In this document: piece after piece, positions 10,766 to 23,078 of the stretch
Numbering within the stretch: the first letter of the stretch is position 1
Layout of the letters: each line of letters starts with the position of its first letter
Assembly: GCA_037176885.1 (NCBI GenBank)
Contig: JAWWNJ010000239.1
Location: forward strand, 124,001 to 188,000
Direction of reading: 5' to 3'
DNA: 64,000 bases
Source: Favolaschia claudopus
Lineage: Eukaryota; Basidiomycota; Agaricomycetes; Agaricales; Mycenaceae
Notes under the pieces: model-generated
What the model was told of the DNA's origin: nothing
The model's input: the letters and a program-made list of their open reading frames with translations, nothing else
Databases searched by the model: none
Program-made: the position numbers and the translations under genes

Positions 10766-12074
10766 GTCTGTTTCCCTCTGTCCCTTGTAATTGTACTGTA
10801 TTTCATTATATTTTGTGCATAAATCAGGTATTTTCTATTATACTGCACTTCAAAACATCGACGCACACCTGTCTCGCTGCCAACAAGTCCCCAGACCCGG
10901 CCCGGCCTGCCCGACCAATCCAAGGTGCCACCTAGACTGAAGTCGCTACTACCGCCTCGGACCGCGGCGAATGGCGACGTGAATCGAAAACCGTAACGCT
11001 GCCGCAAAGCCGTGAGCAGAAAGCGTAGGTAAGACAAAAAGGAGTGCGCACCGCATGAGCGCACGAGGTCCGCAGACACCTGCAGGGAAGGCGAAGCCTG
11101 TTGTAAATGTTAGTAGATGCAAACCAAAGGAAGGAGTCAGCACATACCTGTTCGGCAGGTTAGATAGCGACAGTTGTGCTCTATGCATACATCAGTAAGA
11201 TAGATTAAAAACAAGACAATGAAGCGCACCTTATAAACTTGACAAGAATTGCACGGAGTACTCTACGATCGCATGTAAACAACATACGAGGCAAGAAGAC
11301 GTCTGCTTACCATATGAAGCTGACAGCACTGACAAGGTGTTGCCAACGGTGTGGCCGGGTCTATCAAGCGATCTTCAACAATATAGGGTACAGGTGGGGA
11401 TGTAGATGAGAGACGACAGCAGTTGTATAAGCCAGAAAGCAGCCCAGGAATAAAAAATTACGCACCGTAAAGTACAGCTCAATGAGGTGACTAAGGCGAG
11501 CTCCTCAGATCCTGTAGAGCATCCCACACATACTTTAGATTCATATTGATTGAACAGTGAGACAGACGCACCCTGAAACGCGACTGGATGATGCAAAAGG
11601 CAGGATCGACATGCAAAAGGCAGGATCGACATCCTGTATCGCGCACGCGAATTAGACGGCGAAATCTGGTGCAAATGGGCGTAGGGGGCTGGAGAACGCA
11701 TGTAGAAGGAAGGTAGATTCACGGTGTCGCGGTGGCCGACCAAGGCGGGGGCGGGAAGAGCACAAAGAGGGAGGGTGGTGGTGGTACAGGGCAAGGAGCG
11801 CGATGTGTGTGACAAGTGTTACTTACCCCTTTCGCGCGAAATTCTGCTCTCAACAACTCGACGACAAGACCGTTTAAACAGTCCCATCGGCGCCACGCAA
11901 TTAGACTCGCAGAATTCTTACAGCTTATTGTCACCCATTCTTATACCAGAACCGGCTGAATCTTGTTTGCGTCAAACACAAATCACTTGTAATTTGTCGA
12001 TCACACTGCGCCGCCAGCTCTCTCAAGAAATAGTAATCATTGGGTACAAGAAATGGAATAATGACACTTTTGAT
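10766..12074. other. No supported gene
   Basis: Minus-strand frames around 11375-11815 have no recognisable product. A 20-bp tandem duplication (ATGCAAAAGGCAGGATCGAC) sits at about 11590-11630. This is the downstream flank of the gene ending at 12075. Confidence 0.4.
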
Positions 12075-14259
12075 TTAGGCTGTTGAGTTGTCTGCAGTAG
12101 CGCCCGCCTTAGCTCTCTTCTTCCTCGGCTTTTTCAGTCGAGCAGCTTCCTGGTCATACCGCTTCACAAGGAATCAACGCACCGTCCACCGCGAGAAGAA
12201 AAGAAAAACAACGTACACTTCTACTCGCGTCGTCTAGTGCTTCAAATACCGCCCGAGCTTCAGTCGATGTATGCTTGGGGTTGAGTTTCATGTGATCACG
12301 AGCAAACAGATTCCTTGAGCGTCATGAAAATCACAGTATATGCAAGGGAAGAAAAACAAGAAATGAACTGACCATGCGGTATTGGGGGCGCCCGGCCGGT
12401 GCGCTTGTTTCTTCTTGGTCGAGTTTTCTGCTGACGGTTCGGGCACAACGGGCTGGCCGCCGGTCGATGTTGGGTTGTTAACATTTTCATCGTTACCTTC
12501 TGCAGGAGGACTTTCGACCTCGGGGCTTGCGGTTTGAGAGATAGGGACTGGGGCTTAGGAGTATAGTCAGGTTCTGAGAAGAAAGCAACGAACTCTCTAA
12601 GTCTCTCTTACCTGGAGGATGTGTATTGTGTATTCGGGAGACAGTTGGAGTTCGGCTTGCATTGGACAAGTCCTGTCTGAGTCGCATTTCAGCGGGATAA
12701 AAACGTACCGCTGCATATCAGGCACTTACAATGGATCCACAATACGGATTCGGCGAGGCGGAGGCTGCTCCAACACGATATCTTCGCTTGATGCTGACGG
12801 GGGCTGAGCAGGCGGAGAAGAGGACCTGGAGGGAGTCTTATCAAGAATGCCTTCCGAATCAGAGGGATCGGAGTCATCGGCGGGTGGTAACAAAAGCGAG
12901 GGTGATGCGCTGCGTGAGAAGGAGAATTGGAAGGCAGGAGAGTTGGGACGAGAGAGCATGTCTTCATCGGGCGAAGCGGAGCGAAGCAGATTTTTGAGGA
13001 CAGTCGAGGGCGTGGATTTTGGCTGCGGGCTGTTCGGCGGCTCTATCTCCGGCTCCGAGTCGTCAGGCTGCGGGGGCACAGAAGCACTGGATGTTTGATA
13101 AGAGGATTTGGCTGATGGAGCGCGCTGGGTCGGGTTGGGTTTGTTTCGTGATTTGCTAATAAAAGTCTTTGAGGATCTAGATGATGCAGCGGGAGTAGCG
13201 GGGCGGGACACGGAGAAGTTCGTCGTACGGGAGGACGACTTGGCTTTTTTTACGACCACGGGGTCATCCGAGTCGTCGTCAGAATCTTCCACCGCCTTCA
13301 ATTTTCGTTTCTTTGCACCTTTAGCTTTGAGAGCAGCCTTCTTGTGGGAAGCCTCGATTGCGTCGCGCCGATGACGGCTCCATTGCGAGTAGACCTCCGA
13401 AGCAAACACATCGAGTTTCCAGTTGTCCTCGCAGAAACCTAGCTCCGGACAATACGCCAGCATCTCGTCCCGCAGCCAGTTAGCTGCAACAGACGATGCC
13501 TGAGACCACTTTGCAGGCGCCTGTTTTTGATCTAAAAGTGTAGTGAATGCGCGTCGTATATGCTTCCGGGCATCGGCAATCTGGGCGGCAGTAAACGGCG
13601 TGCCATCACGGTGCTCCAAAAACCAGAGTTTGGAGTTTTCGTTGTCGTCCGTCGCCAAGTCAGAGAGTGCTTCGTTTGATTTCGGTCGGGAAAAGTATTT
13701 AATGAGGGGGAAGTCGTCTTTGTTCGCAGAAGAGGCAGAGGCTGTTGAAGAACCAGGAAGCGAGGCAGGCATGGAGGTATCGGATGGTGACTTTCGTTGT
13801 ATTTGCAACGGATTCGGAATATATCGAAAGACCTGGGGGACAGCGTTTGCAAGTGTATGATAAGCGTTGCTGTTCCGAATGCTTTCAGTCGGGTTAATTT
13901 AAATGAGAAGAAAATTCACTGACCTGAGAGTCGTATACTTTATGCATAATTCATTATGGGCAGTCATTAATCTTGCGTACGTGAGGTTGCCGCTGACAAT
14001 GAGAGCCTGGTGATCTGCATATTGAAGAGAATTTGTAAAAGAAGAGTTTGTCTGATCATAGGATCAGTATGCGTTCAGTAAATCCAGAACGATATTCACT
14101 GACATTGCGTCCGAGTCCGGAATTTGAATGCGAAAATCCCATTTGAGAGTTGTCTAGGCCAATGGTGGAATAGTTAGAGGAGCCAGACAGCATGTTCAGT
14201 GGGCCAGGCGCCATTGGTGACATATCCGTCCATCCAGCGGACGACGAGGACGCGCTCAT
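12075..14259 (-). CDS. Seven-exon gene, 606 aa, unknown function, HMG-box-like C-terminus
   Basis: Exons on the minus strand: 14259-14104, 14006-13924, 13881-12730, 12676-12612, 12553-12373, 12313-12217, 12161-12075. All introns are GT-AG (97, 42, 53, 58, 59 and 55 nt), the frame is kept throughout, and the total is 1821 nt. Residues 1-80 are Ser-rich, then a short coiled-coil-like stretch (ARLMTAHNELCIKYTTL). Residues about 165-254 (LWFLEHRDGTPF ... CEDNWKLDVFASEVYSQW) resemble a conserved block in large families of uncharacterised basidiomycete proteins that I recall. Residues 255-540 are Ser/Pro-rich with KKRK and KKAK nuclear-signal-like runs. The tail AWNLFARDHMKLNPK ... RYDQEAARLKKPRKKR resembles an HMG box, so DNA binding in the nucleus is inferred. 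It lies 300 bp downstream of a CACTA remnant on the same strand and could be an element accessory gene rather than a host gene. Confidence 0.8.
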
Positions 14260-14558
14260 GAGGGCGCGGAAGCAAGAGAGTCACAGCCATGTGATGTGAC
14301 CTACGCGGTGTCTTGGAATTCCGCGTACCGTCTCAAACATGCCAACTGCTTTCCTGGTGTGGTATATAACGGCGTAAGGACCAGACCTAAGTATATCATG
14401 TAACATTCCTCCGGCCATTAATTTGATATTAATATCTACACGAGCCTTTCAAGATAAACTGCTACCGGCGCGACTTGCGAGTCTAATCATTCATTCACGC
14501 CTCACCAAGTTGAGCCAGTTGATTTGGGATGCTACATTGTGGAAGGTAATATATGAGC
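14260..14558. promoter_or_regulatory. Likely upstream region of the 606-aa gene
   Basis: About 300 bp between the start of the 606-aa gene and the end of the CACTA remnant. No defined promoter motif can be named; a TATATAA-like stretch lies near 14361-14370 on the plus strand. Confidence 0.25.
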
Positions 14559-16521
14559 CTACAAAGGATCGTCCAACTCCTCGTCCTTTTCCATATATCC
14601 CGCCAATCTTATCGCGTCCAAGCCCGGCTTCTCAACCAAAAAGTAACTGTTCTCCGAGTCGTGGAATAATTCGGCGGCCCTAGGATGGATGCTGAGTGGT
14701 ACCATTGCAGCCACTGACACAATTTCTTTCACAGGAATCACAAAGAGGTGCTCCCCTTGACCGTGTCCACAGATATAGAATGTGCCATAAGACAGCTCGA
14801 GAAATTCCGCGTCCGGGGCGGAAAAGTCGTCGATAAGGGCAAATGCGTGAGTCTCGTCTTGGATGCGTGCTCTGAAGTAGAACTGGACTTCGGCAATTGC
14901 CTCTCTATTGCTGTGTATGTACTATTTGAAAATAAGGTAGTTAGTAGAACGTCGCAACAAGCTGATAATTGAAAGAAACCTTAACGTTACGTGCAATTCT
15001 GAGTTTATTCAGCTGCCGATGAGCTTCTTTCCACAAAGATCGCGCGACCTGTCCGCAGGGGAGGCGGAGGCGAGCCCAGCGTACAGCAAACACTTTGTCG
15101 CGCATGGGGCCATTGTGACGTTCAAGAAAATTGCGGATCACCTCTCCCGAACGACCTTGAATGAGGTGTCGGCACTCATCTCGAGCTCGAAGGAGGGTAT
15201 AGCCGTCGCCAAGGTTGATAGAGCCTCGAGGCGGAGCATCGGTGTCGGGTTCGAGGTCCGGGACCATTGCTTTGAGTGCATTCATCTGCGACCGCCGAAG
15301 CGCACGTTCCGCAAGATTAGCGTAAGGTTCGGAGTGCGACTTCATTACCTGGGCCAGATTTCCGATGGTTCGTTCCATGGTCCACTGAGAGTATAGCGGC
15401 GCAGGGCCGATGCGAGAAGCCTCTGGTCCAAGATGAGTCATTTGGTGAATACTTTGTCGGACGAAGTGAATGCGTTCATGCATCCCTTGGTAGTATAATG
15501 TTTCGTATTCGGTCACAAACGCGAGCGCTCGGTCATGGAATTGGCGGAGTTGATCTGCGGGTATCTTGCGTTGATTGAACACTCGGATCACGCTGATACC
15601 TTTACAAAGGTGTCGCCATTCAGCATCTGGAAGAATTCCATAGAGCAGGGCCGGAGCAAGACCGATGATGTACAACAGAAATTCCCAGGCCTTGTAACCA
15701 CTCGAGAGCTTTTCAGCGGGGTTACGAGGAGGACGGTCGAAAGAGCCGGGGAGAAAGGGAGTGGCGGCAGCGACGGACTCCCCATGTTGCTTCCATGTGT
15801 CGCCTTTGAGAACTGCCCATGTCCAGGAGCGTTTGGAATCAGGTGTGTCGCAATCGAGAGTACCTCGGAATAGGGAGATGATGAGATCAGTGAAGTTGAG
15901 GCACGCCCAGTGCATGATATCGCCGGGAAAGCACCCTGGTATGCCGAGCATATGTTTACGCTGAAGTCCACTGAAGAGGCTTGGTTTTGCAATGCCAGTG
16001 GCTTTCCTACGTTCCTTATAATCAGCCTCATTTTTTGATGCAAGAACAAATGCCAGGTTTTCCTCGTATTCTTGTTCCGATGGGAGTAAACGGTGAAGAT
16101 CTGTGGCTTTCACAGTGGGATGACTGCAACCTGCGATGTATGAGTTGCTTGTTTAGTTAAAGCAAGTCGTTGACTCGGATTGAACGACTTACCAGACAGA
16201 TTGTAGTTCGTTGGGAGTTGCATCACTGGATAATAATGTGGTTTCCCGTCCTTCCTCCGCCCTTTCAGAGAACAATACAATCGACAACCATAGACGCCAT
16301 GATGACCGACTAGGCCATTCAGACTTGTTGCCCGGTTGACAAGCTGCCAAGCCCAAAAAGGTGACAAGATATTTGTCAAATTGCTGATGTGACATCTGTT
16401 TTCCGGCCATCACCATCACCTGAATCATGTCCTGTGTGTGGGGCACCTTGTCCCGCCCCAAATCCATTGAATGAAAGGCAACAGAACTGTTTTTTTTTTT
16501 TTTTTGAGTGCAGGGAAGCAT
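14559..16521 (-). pseudogene. CACTA (EnSpm) Tnp2-type transposase, C-terminal part, decayed
   Basis: Minus-strand pieces match the basidiomycete Tnp2 family in order: GHHGVYGCRLYC ... PHYYPV, then a 62-nt intron (16131-16192), PGDIMHWACLNFTDLIISL, WTMERTIGNL (DUF4218-like), RLPCGQVARSLWKE, and the tail FYFRARIQDETHAF ... YFLVEKPGLD to 14559. The N-terminal half with the first catalytic region is absent. A frameshift lies near 16380, and the junction near 14930-14990 needs a short intron or is broken. A T15 tract at about 16491-16505 interrupts the 5' side. Non-functional; its TIRs are not identified. Confidence 0.85.
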
Positions 16522-16530
16522 TGAAAGTGC

Positions 16531-17187
16531 TGATCTATCGGTTCTACAGTGCCAGTCACCACGTCACGGTTCCCGATTTGGCAGGGAACAGCATCAAAAG
16601 TTGAAGTCGCTACTACATTATGCCGTCATCACAGGTAAACTTAAAAACAGTGTAAAACGTCTCTAAAGATGTGTACTAGTAGCAATCCACCTTGTGGTTT
16701 GTAGGGCAATCGGATCACTTTTTGTTTTCAAGTGAAACAAACCCTAATGATGGGATCAAATCATTACTAATTGCCATAACCAGGTAGGGTTAGAGTCACG
16801 TGAAGCTCGGGCTTTGCCGACCCAACTCAGTGCATTCACCTATTTGGGGCATGGCAGCCTCGGCTACGAAGTCTTTACTCATTTCTGAAGTGCCGCGGAC
16901 TCGAATTGAGTTGAATCTATGCAAAATTCCTGTCCAAAAGACCATTTTATTTTTTTCAGACCCGAAAAAAGTGAAACACCGTGGGAAAAATGGGTTCTCG
17001 ACGCCAATCGCATTCTTTTGACGGGTTTCCTGGCCCAGAAAAAAGGAAATAAATTGCAGAAAATTATTTGACTATGAAATGGTGGTGTTGGAGAAGTGAT
17101 GGTGGGCACTGTACAAGGTTTGCTGCTGTTTATGGGGAAGCTTGCTTCCCCATTCATCGGTACAAGGCTCCAAAATGCAGATACTTA
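16531..17187. other. No supported gene
   Basis: Intergenic or degenerate sequence between the CACTA remnant and the next MITE; no recognisable product in any frame. Confidence 0.35.
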
Positions 17188-17641
17188 TGGTGCGCATCGC
17201 TTAAACACCACCAAACAAGAACGAAAAGTATAGCACATGATCAGAGCCTCCAGGTTTCTGATCCTCTGGCCAAAACACTCCGATTAGATGGTACTTCAAT
17301 CCCTCAAGAGGGTTTCTCGATTGGATAAAAACTCACAATAAATAGTTTTTTCCTCGGGTCAAATTGAGACATCACTGATGTAATCAATCAATCAATCAAG
17401 CACGTGCACCTACGCAATTTCCTAATGCAGACAACCTAACCTGAGTTACACCCTATTCAAGTAGCATATAGGTGGAAGGAGATGCAGTAAAGCACTGCTA
17501 ACAGCTCACTTAACCACCTCTGACCCTTTTCCGCTGCCAGAAAGGCAATATAAAATGAAATTTTTTGTTTCGTCGATTTGAGACATCACTGATACCATCA
17601 ATGATGGGACCTATTTGGTGGTGTTTAATCGATGCGCACCA
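17188..17641. mobile_element. MITE, TGGTGCGCATCG ends, intact copy
   Basis: 454 bp, flanked by TA (17186-17187, 17642-17643). TIRs begin TGGTGCGCATCG and include TTAAACACCACCAAA. The same element, split by a Tc1/mariner insertion, is at 29959-31911. Non-coding, with an internal ATCA microrepeat. Confidence 0.85.
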
Positions 17642-17784
17642 TAGTCAACGCACTTGCTTTGTAAGCCCGGGGCCTAGGCCCAGTTTCGGCAACTGCCGTC
17701 AAATCCTCACAGATTGAAGCAAGCTTTCCCACCTATGTGGACTTCGTCCACATACAACCTGTGTTTTTTCAATTTCTCGGGGGG

Positions 17785-17905
17785 AACCTGACGGACCTGA
17801 TCATGCCTGACAGGACCTGATAAGTCTTACCCGTAACCCTCGAGCCTGATAAGGTCCGTCAGCCCGTCAGGTCCTTATAAGGTAAATCCGGTTTTTCCGA
17901 CAAGC
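17785..17905. repeat. Motif array, CCTGATAAGG/CCTGACGG
   Basis: Repeated CCTGA(C/T) motifs in both orientations, ending in CCGGTTTTTCCGACA, which resembles the tips at 4380 and 6119. No left TIR is found, so this is probably the right part of a truncated motif-array element. Confidence 0.45.
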
Positions 17906-18565
17906 GCAGACCAAGGGGTGAGCGATCTCCTTATCACGGAAACTGATGTGCCAACGGACTCTGCCGTAAAACCCGTTCACACCCTGTTCTAGCCCAGTTC
18001 AGCGTTCGTCCAACAACCACAGGAATAATATGGAGGGCACGTTTGCATAGCAAAAGTACCACAGGACTAGGGCATCAATATTGTTTTTTGATCCAGTTTG
18101 CAAACATTTTTATAAACAGCGGTTTATAAACCAGGTTTTTAATGGTCGGCCAAATTCTGCTTGTTTTTAATTGGGGGACCTTGCTCCCCCTTTTGTCTGG
18201 GGTGGTCGAAATCCGTATGGCTGTGCAAAGTGCCTGGGAATTGTTCGTTGATCTCCCACGGGCACACCATCAAAATTGATGCCCAACCTGAGCTCCGCCC
18301 AAGAAATGTCGAATAAAAATTCAGTGGGAGTACTTGCAACATCAACGAGAATCTTTTCGAGCCCCAGGAAAGATGGCGGATCTCTCTTCCTATGAAGTGC
18401 CAAAGCTCCAAAAATAATCACCATTTGCTGCCTCAACTTGAAGAATATCAAACAAAACAAATCCCACTGATGAGCACTACATAGAGATGAGCACTACATA
18501 GAGAAAATTTACCGTAAATCTCAGCCTGCGGCAGATTTGGGACTAGTCAAGCAGTGGTGGTGACT
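17906..18565. other. No supported gene
   Basis: No recognisable coding sequence or element ends in this stretch. Confidence 0.35.
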
Positions 18566-20868
18566 TAGTGGAGGGCACCATAGCACAATAGAAATAGATA
18601 GTGGCATGACGATGCACCCCATCTCGTGCCTACGTACTCTACTATCTACCGTCGTATGCCGCCCATCTTCCTTGAATGGTTTGTTCGTCTTCGGCGGCGC
18701 ATCTCATTGCATGACCTTCCTCTATCCTCTGCGATGCAAATGCGCTTGTTGATCATTGACGACGCGTATCTCAGATCCCCAATCAACGATCTATTCTCCA
18801 TCATTCTACATGCTCCATTCTCGACCCTCTATCATACCACTATTCTCTGATAGTGCAGATTCGTTCGTCTTCGACGACGATCTCACTGAAAAAATCCTTT
18901 GACGGTGCAGATTTGTTTGTCCTCGGACGGCGGCTCTCATTGTATCTCAACGCCCATCTATACGCTATCCTCTGCGGTGCAGGTGCGCTCGCAATCACGG
19001 CGTGCATCCCACTGTATCCTCTATTCTGGATCCTTCATCCTCTCTCATCCCCAATTCAATCGTGCAACATTGTCGCTGGTACAGACTCATTCGTGAACGA
19101 CGTCACGGTGTACATCGTGATATGCTACCCTCATCATCCTCGTTTTGCGACACATCTATCTCATCCTCTCTTCATTCTCATGCTCGATACATTCTCCACT
19201 CATACTGAAATCCATTTCATCACCTCTCCTTCTTCTCATCTGCCGTGTTCATTCGCCTTTACCCCAGCGATACATCGCCATTCCATCTATCCCATGATAA
19301 TCCTCATACACCATCCACATTCACTTCATTCTCCTTTCATCACCCTTTCATGGCCTCTGTCCAGGGGCCCACGATGCCTTTCTCCTCTTCCTCAGCTCCC
19401 ACTGCTTATTGTCTCTATACGAGAGAACTCTGGCAACAACTCGGCGGAGAACTCTGCTCAGCCAATTAATCTTGTGGCGGTGCGTCTTCATTTTTCATTC
19501 TCTTTTTCTTCATCAATCCTGGGCGATTGGGGCTGTCATGTTGACTCGCCGAAACCCCAATCGTTGAGACGGCACGTTTCGTTCAATTTTCTCTTCTTTC
19601 TTAGTGGCCTTGAGCCACTGTATGGGCTCAACGGAGATTACTCCGTCGAGACGTTTATTAGGCTGCTGGCCCGTGTTGCGCTCGGCACATCCGTTTCGAT
19701 GTTGAGCCCCGCGCCATCTCATTTCCGCAACCGCTTCTTTCTCAGGCATCGCGCCAGGCCTCAGGGGAGATATCTCGTCGAGGCAGTCCGAGGTCTGGAA
19801 TATTTTACGCCGGCGTACCTCCGTGTTCAGGTTCTTACGGCCGAATGTGCTGGCTAATTTTGTGGTTTCTTGTTGTTCACTTTTTCGGAGTGGTTTGAGG
19901 CTATCGCGCTGGCCCGATATCATTCTCGAATTGTTGGGTCACCGAGATATGTCGTGCTGCGTGTATTGCTTCCCATAGTTTCCTGGGGATCGCTTTACGC
20001 GTCACTTCTCGGTCTTTCTCAACCTCCAATCCCTTCGTGCTTTGATGCGATTACAATTTCCCGGGATGTTCTCCTTCCAATCGCATGCTGGTTTCGTGCC
20101 ATTCTGTCGTGCTCGACGTGGGATATTTTCCCGAATTCTAGGCTGCTGGATCATTTCACTCCTCACTTCGCATTTTTCTATTTCCCCAGTTCTTTCACGG
20201 ACACGGGCTGAAGGAGTTACCTCGACCGCACGGTTAGGGTGCTTGTCGACGTCGGACACGTACTCAGTCTCACTTCATTCCATTTCTCTCAATCTTTATC
20301 TCCTTGCGAACCGCCAGCCCGATAGAGTAACATCTGTTGAGATGGTTAGGTTGCAACGGTCAGCTTTCCCCGCGACCTGGTTTATGGCCGCTTCTTCTCT
20401 TCTCTCTCTCGACCTCCGTTCTTCCCCAGACTTTCAACTAGACACTTGTACTGTCGCGATGGTGAGGTCACCCAGCGATATTGCATTAAGTTGCATCTTC
20501 GTCAATTCTATTGAACTTTCTGCCGAACCGTTGGCGAGTTGATTGTGTTCTTCCGTCAAGACGGTCAGACTGCTTCATAGGGCTGCATTGGATCTTAATT
20601 CATGACCTCCATTATTTTGTAACGGCGAGTTCGACGGGCTTGCCTCCGACAGGACACTTAGCTACACTATCGGGGCTCATATCACGAGTTCTCCATTTCG
20701 GATTTCTTTGTCTCTGTTACATCCTTTCCCTCACACCGTTGCATCCCGGCCCAGCGCTCTACACCTCCGTAGCGCTCGACTCCGCGAGGGCTAGAATACT
20801 ACTCTTAGATGACATGTCTGCATCATCCGATATTTTTTCGGTTGACCGTGGAATTTGGTTCAAGTCTA

Positions 20869-21248
20869 CAGTTGCGGCAAGATCAATTTTCTTACCTTTT
20901 ATGGAAATTCTCATCAAAATGCACCTTTTGCCTCTTGGAAATAGATGAAAGTGAGTGTCAAGCTGCACATAGGGCTCAGAGTAGTATATATTTATACTGA
21001 ATGCGAAAAAATTGAGCAGTTATGCATAATTTTCAACCCATAAGAGGCTGTTTTTGAATCACAACTTGGTCCAAACAGTGGGGCAGATGCATGGAAAATG
21101 ATTAATGTTTTTGCATATTCTGTTGAATTTGGGATATTTCCCTGCCTCTGTGCACTTTAATTGCCCATCTAACATCTTTCTGAGGGGAAAAGGCCGGGTT
21201 TGATTGGAGTTTCCATAAAAGGTAAGAAAATTGATCTTGCCGCAACTG
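20869..21248. mobile_element. MITE, CAGTTGCGGCAA ends, core 1
   Basis: 380 bp flanked by TA (20867-20868, 21249-21250). TIRs of about 45 bp start CAGTTGCGGCAAGATCAATT and continue TTCTTACC...GGAAATT. Two other elements in the window (34704, 47264) share these TIRs but not the internal sequence. Confidence 0.85.
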
Positions 21249-21718
21249 TAGCATCCGAGATGTCTGATTCACTCTATGTATTCGCATCATGTCCTCCGAT
21301 TTTTATCCTCTTTCTTCACTGCGCTTGCAGCAGAAATATTGTGCCACTAAAGGACGCCGCGTCCCATCGCAGTTTTCCTCATCTTGTCGGCCTTTTCATC
21401 GCCTCGACAGCTCGGTATTCATTGCTACCAATACTTGATCATTGTTTCTCCGTTTTTTCTTCACTTCTAGGCACCAATCTCTTATCCTGGACCTCCATCT
21501 CATCCTTTCATTTCGCCATCTTGTCGCGGAATATCTGTTTCTGCTTGACCTTGCCTCTCCCTCCTTCGATTTCGTGGCTTGGGACGCTTCAATCGCCATC
21601 TTTAACATCAATTCTCTGGCTATCCTACAGCTCTCATCGTCCACTCCTTCAGCTCTGCCTATCCCTCCATGTTGATCACTGATTCACCCCACAACTCGTG
21701 GTAGACTCGCCGATCATA

Positions 21719-22217
21719 CAGTGCCAACCGCCACCTTTTTGACACACGTGCTGTGACTGATCGGCTGAGAATTAGACTTCGAGACCAAAATTTTTGGTAG
21801 GAAACCGATGAAAAGAATGCGATTGACGTTGAAACCTCATTTTCTTACGTAATCGGTCATTTTTTTCGGCCTTGAGCGCAAAAATTCGTCTAATTTTTGC
21901 CCTTTTCCCGACTCCTCGCGGTCCAGACTCACTTCTGCTCGGCTGCAAACAGCAAAAAATGGACTTTTGCCCTCGATCCGAGGCTCTGGGCGTCGGCTAT
22001 AGGTGGGTGGCTGTGCGATCGGTCATTTTTTTTGGGTCCGAAAACTGATTTTTGATGCTACGGCTTAGAATTTTATAAGTCCGACAGCTACAATCAAATT
22101 GAGTCGTTTGCCGTGGTTTTCCGAAGAAACCAAGGTTTTTTGCGGGCCGGGAAACGATTACAAAATTTTGACTTTCCCACACCTAATCGGGTAGTCGAGA
22201 CGTGATGGATGGCACTG
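21719..22217. mobile_element. MITE, CAGTGCCA ends
   Basis: 499 bp with inverted CAGTGCCA tips and TA on both sides (21717-21718, 22218-22219). Homologous to 5326-5832. Non-coding. Confidence 0.8.
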
Positions 22218-23078
22218 TATCGATCACCAACTCCAGATTTTCGTCTCTAGCGCTCCTCCGCCTCTGTCACCTCTACCTGTGTCTCCTGGTGTACTGTGAG
22301 GCCATTCTCCATTCAGCACGAGCTGGAACCTCGCAGGATCCACAGTCTTTCACCTTTCTTGTTTCATCGTGGTTCATGAAAGTCATGAACCATCAACAGC
22401 CGCCGCACTCATCTCAGCATCGACTGCAACTTCATCGCTTGTCCTTGACGATCGTGCCGGCCAATTACAAGCACTCTCCATGCAGCATGACAATTTGATC
22501 TCTCAATTCTTCCGGTTTGCAGAAGGATCTCTCACGCCTTTTGTCTGGATGTCCATCGACACACCTACACGTTTGACCTCCATTCTACAATCTATGATTC
22601 GCCTCCGCGGTATGTACCACCTTTGCATGAATTGCAGTGTGGTGCAGTAACGGTAACTTGGGTGACTTTCTCGATATATTCTTTCTTTCCCTCTACCGAT
22701 TCATCGTAAACACAGCTACATATCCTAGTGCTACTTTCCAGTCCTTCCACTTTCTTCCTTTTCTCTTGATTCTTTCTCCTCTCTCAGCTCTTTTTGGGAC
22801 CTCGGGTTCGTCTCTTTCCCTCGCGCGAGTCTTTGACTCTTACTTTAGAGCTTCGCTCCATTGGGTCGCTCTGGGTCTCATTCCGACCCTCGGTGTCCTT
22901 TGCGTACGGTGTTTGGCCGTTCCTGCAGCCCACGCGGAGCGCCGGAGACGATAACTCGCTCCCGCCCCCACCCGCGTCGGTCGGGCGGCCATTCCCCGCA
23001 CACACCCCAAAAACCGATCTCCTGCTCCTCATCTCCTACAAATCTGACGAGTACGTTGACCTAGTGGAGGGCACCATA

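Larger units (their letters stand above)
18566..23078 (+). other. 4.5-kb pyrimidine-rich tract between 17-bp direct repeats
   Basis: TAGTGGAGGGCACCATA occurs at 18566-18582 and again, same orientation, at 23062-23078. Between them the plus strand is strikingly C+T rich, apart from two inserted MITEs (20869-21248, 21719-22217). Imperfect internal repeats occur at about 18679, 18856 and 18907 (GTTCGTCTTCG... then CTATCCTCTGCG.TGCA). Long open frames, such as 334 codons at 18853-19857, follow from the base bias and look non-protein-like. It may be a non-coding retroelement body, a long untranslated RNA, or sequence bracketed by a long TSD. Confidence 0.4.

Noticed and set aside
17380..17400. ATCA microsatellite as a separate feature
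   Set aside because: Only four to five short units, inside a MITE and also present in its sister copy; part of that element.
18853..19857. 334-codon open frame on the plus strand as a protein gene
   Set aside because: The translation is dominated by Ser, Leu, His and Pro runs as expected from C+T-rich text, with no domain and no splice structure; it fits base bias.
18566..23078. LTR retrotransposon with 17-bp terminal repeats
   Set aside because: The repeats are far too short for LTRs, no gag or pol is found, and no primer site is seen.
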